A stretch of 64,000 nucleotides of DNA from Bosea sp. RAC05 (lineage in GTDB: Bacteria; Pseudomonadota; Alphaproteobacteria; Rhizobiales; Beijerinckiaceae), in contig NZ_CP016464.1 in the NCBI RefSeq assembly GCF_001713455.1, positions 2,342,001-2,406,000 of the forward strand. The letters run 5' to 3'. This document shows positions 26,579 to 34,764 of the stretch, piece by piece. A program made the translations under genes and the position numbers. Under the pieces are notes generated by a model, which saw only the letters and a list, made by a program, of their open reading frames with translations, did no database searches and was not told the origin of the DNA. How positions within the stretch are numbered: position 1 is the first letter of the stretch; every line of letters begins with the position of its first letter.

Positions 26579-26788
26579 TCAGGCCCGGTCCTTCCGCTCC
26601 ATCCACTTGATCAGCGGCAGCAGCGGCAGCACCCAGGCCAGCCCGAGCGCGATATAGGCGATCGTCTGGACGAGCTTCGGCGCCGTGGTGATGCGTCCCT
26701 GCGCCAGCGCCATCGCGACCAGCGCATAGACGCAGACGAAGACGAGGATGAGGACGGTGCCGATCAGCTTGCGGTGGGTCTGTCTCAT
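26579..26788 (-). CDS. DUF2842 membrane protein
   Basis: A 69-residue protein with two membrane helices (about residues 8-29 and 41-60) and basic ends, matching DUF2842 (RKLIGTVLILVFVCVYALVA, then GLAWVLPLLPLIKWM). The family is restricted to alphaproteobacteria and usually lies beside heme A synthase, as here in divergent orientation. A role in cytochrome oxidase biogenesis is plausible from position only. Confidence 0.88.
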   Translation of the reverse strand: MRQTHRKLIGTVLILVFVCVYALVAMALAQGRITTAPKLVQTIAYIALGLAWVLPLLPLIKWMERKDRA

Positions 26789-26927
26789 CGGGTGGTCTCG
26801 TCCTGACTTTCGGCGCGGGCGCCGGCCTGCGGCAATGCGGGCGTTGTCGGCCCCGGGCGCGCCGACTATCTGTCACCTGTCATCCCGCTTGTGAAGCGCA
26901 GCCCTTGCGACGGAAAGCCCCGGCCCC

Positions 26928-27995
26928 GTGACGATCGCCCTCGACCGAGCCCTCCCTGCGACCGCGCCAGCGACCAGCCATGCCGGCATCCGCCGCTGGC
27001 TCTGGGCCGTGGCCGCCCTCGTCTTCGTCATGGTCGTCGTCGGCGGCGCGACGCGGCTCACCGGCTCGGGCCTGTCCATCACCGAGTGGAAGCCGATCAC
27101 CGGCGCCCTGCCGCCGCTCTCGGCCGAGACCTGGGCGAGCGAATTCGCCAAGTACCGCGCCAGCCCGCAATACCAGCTGCTGAACCAGGGCATGAGCCTC
27201 GGCGAGTTCCAGTTCATCTACTGGTGGGAATGGGGCCACCGCCAGCTCGGCCGCTTCATCGGCCTGGTCTATCTCGGTGGCTTCCTCGTTATCGCTGCGC
27301 TTCGCCTTCTGCCCTGGCGCCAGACGCTGGTGATCTTCGGCATGGGGCTGCTGCTCGGCCTGCAGGGCACGATCGGCTGGATCATGGTCGCCTCGGGGCT
27401 CCAGCCCGGCATGGTCGCGGTCGCGCCGGTCAAGCTGACACTGCACCTGACCTTCGCCGCGCTGTTCTTTGCCTCGGTGGTGGCCTTTGCCACCTGGATG
27501 ACGCCGGCGCGCCGGGCCGAGCCGGGGCATGGACGCGCGGTGGCCTGGCTGCTGCTGGCGTTGCTCTTCGGGCAGATCGCGCTCGGCGGGCTCGTCGCCG
27601 GCTCGCGCGCCGGCTTCGTCTACAACACCTGGCCGCTGATGGACGGCGCGCTGGTGCCTGGCGTCGAGACGCTGTTCGTGCGGCCCGCCTTCTGGGAAAA
27701 CTTCGTCGACAACGCCGCGCTGGTGCAGTTCAACCACCGCCTCGGCGCCTATCTGCTGCTGGCGCTGGCGCTCTGGCACATGGTCTCGCTGCGCAAGATC
27801 GCGCCGGGCTCAGGCGGGGCCAAGCGCGCCACCGCGATCCTCGGGTTGACGCTGAGCCAGGCCGTGCTCGGCATCGTCACGCTGCTGCTGGTCGTGCCGC
27901 TCTGGGCCGGGCTTGCCCACCAGGCGCTCGGCTTCCTCGTGCTTGCGATGGGCGTCGTCCATGTGACGCGCACGGAAGCCGCCGCGCGGGGGTGA
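26928..27995 (+). CDS. ctaA: Heme A synthase (COX15/CtaA)
   Basis: CtaA oxidises the methyl group of heme O to give heme A for aa3-type cytochrome oxidase. The 355-residue, eight-helix protein has the type 2 signatures VGGATRLTGSGLSITEWKPI, EFQFIYWWEWGHRQLGRFIG (heme-ligand His), TLHLTFA and FNHRLGAY (second pair of His). The start is GTG at 26928 and gives the normal N-terminus. The gene ends just before a long inverted repeat. Confidence 0.96.
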   Translation: MTIALDRALPATAPATSHAGIRRWLWAVAALVFVMVVVGGATRLTGSGLSITEWKPITGALPPLSAETWASEFAKYRASPQYQLLNQGMSLGEFQFIYWWEWGHRQLGRFIGLVYLGGFLVIAALRLLPWRQTLVIFGMGLLLGLQGTIGWIMVASGLQPGMVAVAPVKLTLHLTFAALFFASVVAFATWMTPARRAEPGHGRAVAWLLLALLFGQIALGGLVAGSRAGFVYNTWPLMDGALVPGVETLFVRPAFWENFVDNAALVQFNHRLGAYLLLALALWHMVSLRKIAPGSGGAKRATAILGLTLSQAVLGIVTLLLVVPLWAGLAHQALGFLVLAMGVVHVTRTEAAARG

Positions 27996-28007
27996 GCCTT
28001 CCCGTCA

Positions 28008-28145
28008 TTCCGGGGCACGCCGCAGGCGTGAACCCGGAACCCACGACCGGGTGAGCGGTCGCGGGTTCCTTGCCGACGCAGCAGTGTCCAAGACAGGCTC
28101 ACCCGGTCGTGGGTTCCGGGTTCGTCGCTGCGCGACGCCCCGGAA
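28008..28145. repeat. Long inverted repeat between ctaA and metY
   Basis: A perfect 27-base inverted repeat (28030-28056 with 28097-28123) is nested inside an outer 9-base pair of arms (TTCCGGGGC at 28008-28016 with 28137-28145). It lies between convergent genes and could end both transcripts. It looks like a dispersed intergenic palindromic element. Confidence 0.8.
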
Positions 28146-28154
28146 AGACAGCGC

Positions 28155-29432
28155 TCAGGCCAGCGCCTGATCCAGATCGTCGATCAGGTCCTGCACGTCT
28201 TCCAGTCCGATCGACAGGCGGATCACCTGCGGGCCGGCGCCGGACGCCGTCTTCTGCGCGTCGCTGAGCTGGCGATGCGTCGTCGAGGCCGGGTGGATCA
28301 CCAGCGAGCGCGTGTCGCCGATATTGGCCAGATGCGAGAACAGCTTGAGCTCGGTGACGAGCTTGACGCCGGCGTCGTAGCCGCCCTTCAGCCCGAAGGT
28401 GAAGACCGCGCCGGCGCCCTTGGGCGAATAGTGCTTGGCGAGGTCGTGATACTTGTCGCCGGGCAGGCCGGGATAGCTGACCCACTCCACCGCCGGATGC
28501 TTCGAGAGATGGGTCGCGACCGCGAGCGCGCTCTCGCAATGGCGCTGCATGCGCAGCGGCAGCGTCTCGATGCCCGTCAGGATCATGAAGGCGTTGAAGG
28601 GCGAGAGCGCCGGGCCCATGTCGCGCAGGCCGAGCACGCGGGTCGCGATGGCGAAGGCGAAATTGCCGAAGGTCTCGCCGAGCACCATGCCGTTGTACTC
28701 CGGTCGCGGCTTGGAGAGCATCGGGTAGCGGTCGTCGCCGACCCAGTTGAACGAGCCGCCATCGACGATGATGCCGCCGATCGAGTTGCCGTGCCCGCCG
28801 AGGAACTTGGTCAGCGAATGCACGACGATGTCGGCCCCGTGCTCGAAGGGGCGGATCAGGTAGGGCGTCGCCATGGTGTTGTCGACGATCAGCGGGATGT
28901 TGTGCTTGCGGGCGATCTTGGAGATGCCGGCGATGTCGACGATGACGCCGCCCGGATTGGCGATGGATTCGATGAAGATCGCCTTGGTCTTGGGCGTCAC
29001 GGCGGCGGCAAACGCCTCGAGATCGTCGGAATCGGCCCAGATCACGTTCCAGCCGAAGTTCTTGTAGGAGTGGTTGAACTGGTTGATCGAGCCGCCATAC
29101 AGCTTCTTGGCGGCGACGAACTCGTCGCCGGGCTGCATCAGCGCGTGGAAGCAGAGGAACTCGGCCGCATGGCCGGAGGCCACGGCGAGCGCCGCCGTGC
29201 CGCCCTCGAGCGCCGCGACGCGCTCTTCCAGCACGGCGTTGGTCGGGTTGCCGATGCGGGTGTAGATATTGCCGAAGGCCTGCAGCCCGAACAGCGAGGC
29301 GGCATGGTCGACGTCGTCGAAGACGAAGGAGGTTGTCTGGTAGATCGGCGTGGCGCGCGCGCCGGTGGCCGCATCGGGCGCGGCGCCGGCATGGATGGCG
29401 AGCGTATGGAAACCGGGTGCGCGGTCGGTCAT
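28155..29432 (-). CDS. metY: O-acetylhomoserine aminocarboxypropyltransferase (sulfhydrylase)
   Basis: A PLP enzyme making homocysteine (or methionine) from O-acetylhomoserine and sulfide. The length of 425 residues is normal. Visible signatures are the N-terminal [49 protein letters not shown], the PLP Lys in [12 protein letters not shown] (about residue 209) and the C-terminal [20 protein letters not shown] region (here [17 protein letters not shown]). It stands alone with its own promoter. Together with hom (44827) it belongs to methionine synthesis. Confidence 0.96.
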   Translation of the reverse strand: MTDRAPGFHTLAIHAGAAPDAATGARATPIYQTTSFVFDDVDHAASLFGLQAFGNIYTRIGNPTNAVLEERVAALEGGTAALAVASGHAAEFLCFHALMQPGDEFVAAKKLYGGSINQFNHSYKNFGWNVIWADSDDLEAFAAAVTPKTKAIFIESIANPGGVIVDIAGISKIARKHNIPLIVDNTMATPYLIRPFEHGADIVVHSLTKFLGGHGNSIGGIIVDGGSFNWVGDDRYPMLSKPRPEYNGMVLGETFGNFAFAIATRVLGLRDMGPALSPFNAFMILTGIETLPLRMQRHCESALAVATHLSKHPAVEWVSYPGLPGDKYHDLAKHYSPKGAGAVFTFGLKGGYDAGVKLVTELKLFSHLANIGDTRSLVIHPASTTHRQLSDAQKTASGAGPQVIRLSIGLEDVQDLIDDLDQALA

Positions 29433-29469
29433 CGTCTACTCCCTGCGATCTTCTGAATGCGAGACATTG

Positions 29470-29503
29470 CGTTCGTTTTATCGAACGACCCCGTCAGCGT
29501 CAA
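29470..29503 (-). promoter_or_regulatory. metY promoter with overlapping palindrome
   Basis: Minus-strand ATTGAC (complement 29498-29503) and ATAAAA (complement 29476-29481) form a promoter with consensus spacing. The -10 lies inside the palindrome CGTTCG-N6-CGAACG (29470-29487), which would suit a repressor operator. Confidence 0.6.
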
Positions 29504-29874
29504 TTCACGCGAGGCGCGAGATCGGGGTCATCAGGCCGGGGCGCAAGCCCGTTCCGATCAGCCGGGCCGGGGAGGCGCCGCAGCCATGGAAACCACGGCC
29601 GCGGCTTCAGCGACCACAGTGGGGCGATGTCGCTATCGCCGGCCAGGAGCGGCATGATGAGCCGGTTCCGGGAGGGCGACCCAAAGCGCCAGGGTCATCC
29701 ACGCGAGACAGGCCCGGCCTTCACCGGGGCCCGCCGGCTCGTCCCGCTGGGGTCGGCCCGGCGGGGGAGTTTGGCCAAGACCGGGGGCCTTGCCAGCCCC
29801 CATTCGGCCATGCGATTCCGGCTCGTGACGCTGGGTCGCGGCGCCGGTGACGGTTTCCATGTCAGGGGGGAACG
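29504..29874. other. Intergenic stretch, no gene seen
   Basis: Frames here lack a start, a credible composition or a domain. No tRNA, riboswitch or clear promoter is found apart from the metY promoter at its left edge. A GGGGGGAA ribosome-binding site at its right end belongs to the next gene. Confidence 0.4.
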
Positions 29875-30582
29875 ATGTCTGAGCCGGGCGGGGATGACAG
29901 GAAGGTCTTTGACGAGTTCACCGCGAGGATGCTGCTCGGCGGCGCCCGCGGGGTCATGGATCCCTACGCCCAGGAGATTTTCGACCTCTGGTTCAGCGGC
30001 AATGCGCCCGACGAGGTGATCTTCGACAGTCCGAAATGGGCCGACTACATGAAGGCCGACAAGGGCCTCGAACGGATCATCGACGATGTCCTCTTCAGAC
30101 ACGCGAAGTTCTTGAGGGACGAGGCGCTGCGCGCCGGCAAGGTCCTCCCGGATGGCCGGATCGACCTGAGGTTCCAGGCCTACCAGGTTCAGTTTCACGG
30201 CGAGGTCGGCACCCAGACCGGTGGCTACAATTCCGGCTACGCGGTGCTTCACGGCTCCAACCGGGCCGTGGGCGATGTCCAGGTGTCCGGCACGATCTCG
30301 ATCGAGCAGGCGTCGTTGAAGGCGCCGAACCTGACGGTGAAGTACACCAACAATGTCCTCACCTTTAACGACATCGTCGATCCGAACTATCAATACGGCA
30401 GCGATGCCAGCTTCGATCGGCTGGCCCGCAGCATGACGCGGGCGATGGGGCAGAGGCCGCCGAAGAACTACACGCTCCGGATCGTCTGGCGCGAGCCGGG
30501 GCCCTGGGTCTACGAAATCCCGGTGGAGCCATCGAAGACCGGTGCGGACTGGCTGAAACCCTATCCGCGTGGCTTCAAGTGA
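29875..30582 (+). CDS. Hypothetical protein, unrecognised
   Basis: A 235-residue soluble protein without signal peptide or membrane helix. The N-terminal half is helical and acidic (VFDEFTARMLLGGARGVMDP, then DPYAQEIFDLWFSGNAP). The second half is rich in beta-like, Gly/Asn/Tyr-containing segments (VQFHGEVGTQTGGYNSGYAV, then GDVQVSGTISIEQ) and ends in a Trp-rich tail (WREPGPWVYEIPVEP). It resembles a two-domain protein of helix bundle plus beta sandwich. No family is recognised. Neighbours give no clue. Confidence 0.75.
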   Translation: MSEPGGDDRKVFDEFTARMLLGGARGVMDPYAQEIFDLWFSGNAPDEVIFDSPKWADYMKADKGLERIIDDVLFRHAKFLRDEALRAGKVLPDGRIDLRFQAYQVQFHGEVGTQTGGYNSGYAVLHGSNRAVGDVQVSGTISIEQASLKAPNLTVKYTNNVLTFNDIVDPNYQYGSDASFDRLARSMTRAMGQRPPKNYTLRIVWREPGPWVYEIPVEPSKTGADWLKPYPRGFK

Positions 30583-30594
30583 GGGGGCAGGCCC

Positions 30595-31125
30595 TCACGT
30601 CCCCGGGCGGTGGATCGTCAGCTTCTGGAAGCCCTTGCCGGCGAGCACCGGCTTCTTCGACGACAGGATGCGGGAATTGATGCCCTGCCAGCCGATCTCG
30701 CCCGAGAGCCGGCCATACTCGATCTTGGGGCAGCGGTTCATGATCACGGTGACGCCCTTCGCCTCGGCACGCGCCGCCGCCTCGTCGTTGCGCACCGAGA
30801 GCTGCATCCAGATCACCTTCGGCAGCGGTTCGAGCGCCAGCGCCTCGTCGGTGAGCGGCCCGGCGGCCTCCGAGTTGCGGAAGATCTCGACCATGTCGAT
30901 CGGGCCCGGCACATCCTTCAGCGAACCGTAGACGGTCTTGCCCAGCAGCGTCTGGCCGGCGAGGCCGGGATTGACGGGGATGACGTCATAACCGCGGTCG
31001 AGCAGGTATTTCGTCACGATCCAGGAGGGCCGCGCCTCGCTGGCCGAGGCGCCGACCAGCGCGATGCGCTTGGTGTCCTTGAGGATCTGGCGGATCTGGG
31101 CGTCGGGATAGGCGTCGTGGGACAT
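30595..31125 (-). CDS. CoA-binding domain protein (YccU-like)
   Basis: A 176-residue Rossmann-fold protein of the CoA_binding_2 family. The start at 31125 gives MSHDAYPDAQIRQILKDTKR followed by IALVGASASEARPSWIVTKY, the nucleotide-binding loop. Later signatures are YDVIPVNPGLAGQTLLGKTV, PIDMVEIFRN and KVIWMQLSVRNDEAAARAEA, with NRCPKIEYGRL near the end. Family members bind CoA; the cellular role is unclear. A long hairpin separates it from the upstream crotonase gene. Confidence 0.9.
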   Translation of the reverse strand: MSHDAYPDAQIRQILKDTKRIALVGASASEARPSWIVTKYLLDRGYDVIPVNPGLAGQTLLGKTVYGSLKDVPGPIDMVEIFRNSEAAGPLTDEALALEPLPKVIWMQLSVRNDEAAARAEAKGVTVIMNRCPKIEYGRLSGEIGWQGINSRILSSKKPVLAGKGFQKLTIHRPGT

Positions 31126-31151
31126 GGAAAAGGCTCTGATCCGGCAAATAG

Positions 31152-31198
31152 AGGCGCGAGGAACCCCTCTCCTTACAGGAGAGGGGTTCCTCGCGCCT
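31152..31198. repeat. 22-bp perfect hairpin overlapping the crotonase stop codon
   Basis: Arms 31152-31173 and 31177-31198 pair without mismatch around a three-base loop (TAC). The right arm reaches into the TAG stop of the enoyl-CoA hydratase-like gene. It may act as terminator or mRNA-end stabiliser. Confidence 0.8.
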
Positions 31199-32009
31199 AC
31201 CCCTCCCACACGGGCGCACGCTTTTCCACGAAGGCCCCGATGCCTTCTTCGGCATCGCGCGCCAGCATGTTCTCGACCATCACCGCCGAGGCGTGGTCGT
31301 AAGCTTCAGCCAGGCCCATCTCGCGCTGCTCGTAGAAGGCGCGCTTGCCGATGCGGATCGTGCCTGAGGATTTCGAGGCGATCACGCCGGCGAGACGCTT
31401 GGCCTCCGCCAGCGCGCTGCCGGCCGCCACCACGCGGTTGACCAGCCCCATCCGGGCGGCCTCGTCGGCGGGCACCATCTCGCCCAGCAGCAGCATCTCC
31501 ATGGCGTGCTTGGCGGAGAGGTTGCGCGTCAGCGCCACCATCGGCGTCGAGCAGAACAGCCCGATATGAACGCCTGGCGTGCAGAAACGTGCGCCGTCGC
31601 CCGCGACCGCTAGGTCGCAGCTTGCGACGAGCTGGCAGCCCGCCGCCGTCGCCGTGCCTTCCACCGCTGCGATCACCGGCTGGGGCAGGGCGGTGATCTG
31701 CTGCATCACGCCCGAGCAGCGCCTGAGGATGTCGGTGAAGTAGGCACGGCCCCGGTCGGGATCGGCGCGGTGCGCGCTCATCTCCTTGAGGTCGTGCCCG
31801 GCGCAGAAAACCGGACCTTCGGCTGCCAGCACGACGGCCTTGACGCTGCGGTCGGCGGCGATGGCGGTGAAGTTTTCGGCCAGCGCGGCCAGCATCGCCT
31901 CGCTCAGCGGGTTGCGCGATTGCGGGCGGTTCAGCGTGAGGACGGCGATGCCGTCGCTGTCGTCGCGCCGCAGTGCGGGCGCGGCTTCCGGGGGGGCATG
32001 GGCGTTCAT
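31197..32009 (-). CDS. Enoyl-CoA hydratase/isomerase family protein (ECHDC3-like)
   Basis: A 270-residue crotonase-fold protein. The oxyanion-hole regions are FCAGHDLKEMSAHR (about residues 69-82) and VEGTATAAGCQLVASCDLAV (about 116-135). The two catalytic Glu of classical hydratases are not at the usual places: GCQLVASCD replaces the GG.E segment, and FCTPGVHIGLFCSTP replaces the P-E segment. Activity is therefore probably not ordinary hydration. Similarity is best to the ECHDC3 branch. The start MNAHAPPEAA is supported by the family's position of the first strand. Confidence 0.85.
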   Translation of the reverse strand: MNAHAPPEAAPALRRDDSDGIAVLTLNRPQSRNPLSEAMLAALAENFTAIAADRSVKAVVLAAEGPVFCAGHDLKEMSAHRADPDRGRAYFTDILRRCSGVMQQITALPQPVIAAVEGTATAAGCQLVASCDLAVAGDGARFCTPGVHIGLFCSTPMVALTRNLSAKHAMEMLLLGEMVPADEAARMGLVNRVVAAGSALAEAKRLAGVIASKSSGTIRIGKRAFYEQREMGLAEAYDHASAVMVENMLARDAEEGIGAFVEKRAPVWEG

Positions 32010-32127
32010 GGCGGTGACCTCGGCGTTTCCTTACGCGTCTGCCTGTGCGTTTTGCCGTATTGTCCGCCGCGCGCCCCCATGCTGCAAGGGGCATCGCCTC
32101 ACCGCAGCCTGTGCCGGACCGCCCGAG

Positions 32128-32571
32128 ATGACCCTGCGCGACACCACGCCCCGCATGACCGCCGCGCAGCTCGAGGCCTTTCTCGACGAGGTCTTCCCGC
32201 AGCTCCATAGCGGCGGGCGGACCTATTTCGTCGAGGAGGTCGGGCCGATGACGGCCCGCATGCGCTGCGACTATCACGAGAAGCATCTGCGGCCGGGCGG
32301 CACGATCTCCGGCCCGACCATGATGGCGCTGGCGGACGTCGCCCTCTATGCCGCCATCCTCGGCCAGATCGGCCCGGTCGCGCTCGCCGTCACCACCAGC
32401 CTGTCCTTCAATTTCCTGCGCAAGCCGGCGCCCGCCGCGCTGATCGGGGAGGCGAGGCTGCTGAAGCTCGGCAAGCGGCTGGCGGTCGGCGAAGTCTCGC
32501 TCTACTCGCAAGGGGAGAGCGAGATGGTCGCCCATGCGACGGGGACCTATTCGATTCCGGCGGAGCGCTGA
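32128..32571 (+). CDS. PaaI-family (hotdog fold) thioesterase
   Basis: A 147-residue hotdog thioesterase. The hotdog helix and following strand are HLRPGGTISGPTMMALADVA (about residues 58-77), with LAVTTSLSFNFLRKPAP as the next strand pair and EMVAHATGTYSIP at the end. Such enzymes hydrolyse acyl-CoAs; the substrate is unknown. It is divergent from the crotonase gene, which fits a shared acyl-CoA function. An in-frame ATG at 32155 is an alternative start. Confidence 0.85.
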   Translation: MTLRDTTPRMTAAQLEAFLDEVFPQLHSGGRTYFVEEVGPMTARMRCDYHEKHLRPGGTISGPTMMALADVALYAAILGQIGPVALAVTTSLSFNFLRKPAPAALIGEARLLKLGKRLAVGEVSLYSQGESEMVAHATGTYSIPAER

Positions 32572-32584
32572 CTGCGGCGGGTCG

Positions 32585-32604
32585 CGGTATCATGATACCG
32601 TTTT
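32585..32604 (+). terminator. Palindromic terminator of the thioesterase gene
   Basis: CGGTATCATGATACCG is perfectly self-complementary (6-bp stem, CATG loop) and followed by TTTT, 14 bases after the stop codon. Confidence 0.65.
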
Positions 32605-32657
32605 CGGCATTCCGCTGAAAACAATGCGTTTTTCGGGACTGCGACCGTCGAACAGCG

Positions 32658-32686
32658 CTTGACACCGGAGCGACCTGCCCCTATCC
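32658..32686 (+). promoter_or_regulatory. rplM-rpsI promoter
   Basis: CTTGAC (32658-32663), 17 bases and CTATCC (32681-32686) fit the consensus. Transcription should start near 32693. Confidence 0.8.
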
Positions 32687-32698
32687 CCCGCTCACACC

Positions 32699-32730
32699 GC
32701 CGCCGGTCCTCCGGCGGCTTGTCCTTTTTT
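32699..32730 (+). promoter_or_regulatory. Terminator-like hairpin in the rplM leader
   Basis: A perfect 8-bp stem (32699-32706 with 32711-32718), TCCT loop and a TTGTCCTTTTTT tail occur right behind the predicted start of transcription and before the rplM ribosome-binding site. It may be an attenuator or an L13 binding site. Confidence 0.55.
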
Positions 32731-32753
32731 CAACGCTCCGAAGGGTGCCCGCG

Positions 32754-33215
32754 ATGAAGACCATCTCGCTCAAGCCCGCCGATGTCGAAAAGAAGTGGGT
32801 TGTGATCGACGCCTCCGGGCTCGTCGTGGGTCGTCTCGCCGCGGTTGTGGCGTTGCGTCTGCGCGGCAAGCACAAGTCGGCGTACACCCCCCATGTCGAC
32901 TGCGGCGACAACATCATCGTCATCAACGCCGACAAGGTGGTCCTGACCGGCCGCAAGCGCGACCAGAAGGTGTACTACCACCACACCGGCTATGCCGGCG
33001 GCATCAAGGAGCGTTCGGCCAAGTTCATCCTCGAGGGGCGCTTCCCGGAGCGCATCGTCGAGAAGGCCGTCGAGCGCATGCTGCCCCGCGGCCCGCTCTT
33101 CCGCCAGATCCTCGGCAACCTGCGCGTCTACAAGGGCGCCGAGCACCCCCATGCGGCCCAGTCGCCGGAGACGCTCGACGTCGCCGCGCTCAACAGCAAG
33201 AATGCGAGGGTCTGA
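32754..33215 (+). CDS. rplM: 50S ribosomal protein L13
   Basis: A 153-residue ribosomal protein of the large subunit. Family segments are [60 protein letters not shown] and the C-terminal [16 protein letters not shown]. The ATG at 32754 has AAGGG eight bases upstream; the in-frame codons before it are not part of L13. It forms a two-gene operon with rpsI. Confidence 0.98.
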   Translation: MKTISLKPADVEKKWVVIDASGLVVGRLAAVVALRLRGKHKSAYTPHVDCGDNIIVINADKVVLTGRKRDQKVYYHHTGYAGGIKERSAKFILEGRFPERIVEKAVERMLPRGPLFRQILGNLRVYKGAEHPHAAQSPETLDVAALNSKNARV

Positions 33216-33217
33216 CC

Positions 33218-33697
33218 ATGGCCGAGGTTCTTCAGTCTCTCGAGCAGCTCGGCCAGGTCGCCAAGACCGCGCAGCCGGATGCTCCCGTCCACGTCAAGAA
33301 GGTCGATGCGCAGGGCCGCGCCTATGCCACCGGCAAGCGCAAGAACGCCATCGCCCGCGTCTGGATCAAGCCCGGCACCGGCAAGATCACGGTCAACACC
33401 CGTGACCAGGTGGTCTACTTCGCGCGCCCCGTGCTGCGCATGGTCCTCCAGCAGCCGCTGCAGCTCGTCGATCGCCTGACCCAGTACGACGTCGTCGTCA
33501 CGGTCAAGGGCGGCGGTCTCTCCGGCCAGGCCGGCGCTGTCCGTCACGGCATCTCCAAGGCCCTGACCTTCTACGAGCCCGAGCTTCGCGGCCCGCTCAA
33601 GAAGGAAGGCTTCCTGACCCGCGACTCGCGCGTCGTCGAGCGCAAGAAGTTCGGCAAGGCCAAGGCCCGCCGCAGCTTCCAGTTCTCGAAGCGCTGA
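33218..33697 (+). CDS. rpsI: 30S ribosomal protein S9
   Basis: A 159-residue S9. It has the alphaproteobacterial N-terminal extension (about 30 residues), then [39 protein letters not shown] and the invariant C-terminus [11 protein letters not shown] that reaches the P-site tRNA. The start ATG lies two bases after the rplM stop. A strong terminator follows. Confidence 0.98.
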   Translation: MAEVLQSLEQLGQVAKTAQPDAPVHVKKVDAQGRAYATGKRKNAIARVWIKPGTGKITVNTRDQVVYFARPVLRMVLQQPLQLVDRLTQYDVVVTVKGGGLSGQAGAVRHGISKALTFYEPELRGPLKKEGFLTRDSRVVERKKFGKAKARRSFQFSKR

Positions 33698-33723
33698 TCG
33701 TTTCCAGACTGTCCGATATGTGG

Positions 33724-33752
33724 AAAGGGCGGCTCGCAAGAGCCGCCCTTTT
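33724..33752 (+). terminator. Terminator of rplM-rpsI
   Basis: A 9-bp GC stem (33727-33735 with 33740-33748) extended by AAA/TTT pairs, GCAA loop and TTTT. It lies 27 bases after the rpsI stop. Confidence 0.9.
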
Positions 33753-33769
33753 CGTATTCTCTGTCCCCA

Positions 33770-33852
33770 CCGTCATCGCGAGCGCAGCGAAGCGATCCAG
33801 GGTCGTACGCTCGACCTTCGCCTGGATTGCTTCGCTGCGCTCGCAATGACGG
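33770..33852. repeat. Palindromic intergenic repeat, family A, copy 1
   Basis: Arms of 32 bases (33770-33801 and 33821-33852) are near-perfect inverted repeats with the core GAGCGCAGCGAAGC. The same core recurs at 34642-34722. Confidence 0.85.
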
Positions 33853-33879
33853 TTTCGGAACCGCTCGAGGAGAGACATC

Positions 33880-34638
33880 ATGACCGCCGCCCGACCCGTT
33901 CTCCTCGTCACCGGCGGCAGCCGGGGCATCGGCGCCGCCATCTGCGTGATGGCCGCACAGCGCGGCTATGACGTCGCGGTGAACTACCAGAGCGCGGCGA
34001 AGGCCGCCGCCGAGGTCGTCGCGGCCTGCGAGGCCGCTGGGGCGAAAGCGGTCGCGCTGCAGGGCGACATGGCCGTGCAGGACGACATCGCCCGCGTCTT
34101 CGCGGACGCGCAGGCTGCGCTGGGCCCGCTCACCCATGTCGTCAACAATGCCGGCATCACCGGTCCCGCGAGCAAGCTGGCCGAGGCCGACCCGCAGACG
34201 ATCCGCACCTGCATCGACGTCAACGTCACCGGCGCGATCCTGGTCGCACGCGAGGCGACGCGCGCGCTGCTCGCCAACCCGGACGCGAAGGGCAGGGTGA
34301 TCGTCAACATCTCCTCGATCGCGTCGGGCCTCGGCGCGCCCGACGAATTCGTCTGGTATGCGGCCTCGAAGGGCGCAATCGATTCCCTGACGGTTGGCAT
34401 GGCGAAGGAGCTGGCGCCCGCCGGCATCCGGGTCAACGCGGTCGCGCCGGGCATGACCGAGACCGAGATCCACGCCCTGTCATCGGGCGAGCCCGGCCGC
34501 GTCGCCCGCATCGCGCCCTCGATCCCGCTCAGACGCGCCGCTCAGCCCGAGGAGATCGCGGAGGTCGTGCTCTTCGCCCTGTCGGAGGCCGCGTCCTATG
34601 TCGTCGGCTCGATCCTGCGCGTCGGCGGCGGGCGGTAG
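33880..34638 (+). CDS. SDR-family NAD(P)-dependent oxidoreductase
   Basis: A 252-residue classical short-chain dehydrogenase. Cofactor motif VTGGSRGIGAAI is at residues 10-21, NNAG at about 90, the catalytic Ser in IVNISSIAS (about 145) and the Tyr-Lys pair in WYAASKGAID (about 161-170). PGMTETEIHA follows. The Arg/Asn-containing loop after strand 2 (VNYQSAAKAA) suggests NADP(H). GGAGAG precedes the ATG. The substrate is unknown. The gene is flanked on both sides by copies of the same palindromic repeat. Confidence 0.92.
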   Translation: MTAARPVLLVTGGSRGIGAAICVMAAQRGYDVAVNYQSAAKAAAEVVAACEAAGAKAVALQGDMAVQDDIARVFADAQAALGPLTHVVNNAGITGPASKLAEADPQTIRTCIDVNVTGAILVAREATRALLANPDAKGRVIVNISSIASGLGAPDEFVWYAASKGAIDSLTVGMAKELAPAGIRVNAVAPGMTETEIHALSSGEPGRVARIAPSIPLRRAAQPEEIAEVVLFALSEAASYVVGSILRVGGGR

Positions 34639-34641
34639 CCG

Positions 34642-34722
34642 CGTCATGGCGAGCGCAGCGAAGCAATCCAGCCACGCGCGCTCGACGTCTCCCTGGATGG
34701 CTTCGCTGCGCTCGCCATGACG
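34642..34722. repeat. Palindromic intergenic repeat, family A, copy 2
   Basis: 30-base arms (34642-34671 with 34693-34722) start four bases after the SDR stop. Sequence is nearly identical to the arms at 33770-33852, with a different loop. Confidence 0.85.
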
Positions 34723-34764
34723 GACGGGGTTTTCTCGGCAGAGCGGCTGCGATAGGCCACGACC

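Noticed and set aside
29433..29560. SAM-II riboswitch before metY
   Set aside because: Searched because it is common before such genes, but the pseudoknot sequences and the GCTAAA-type element are absent; a promoter with palindrome explains the region.
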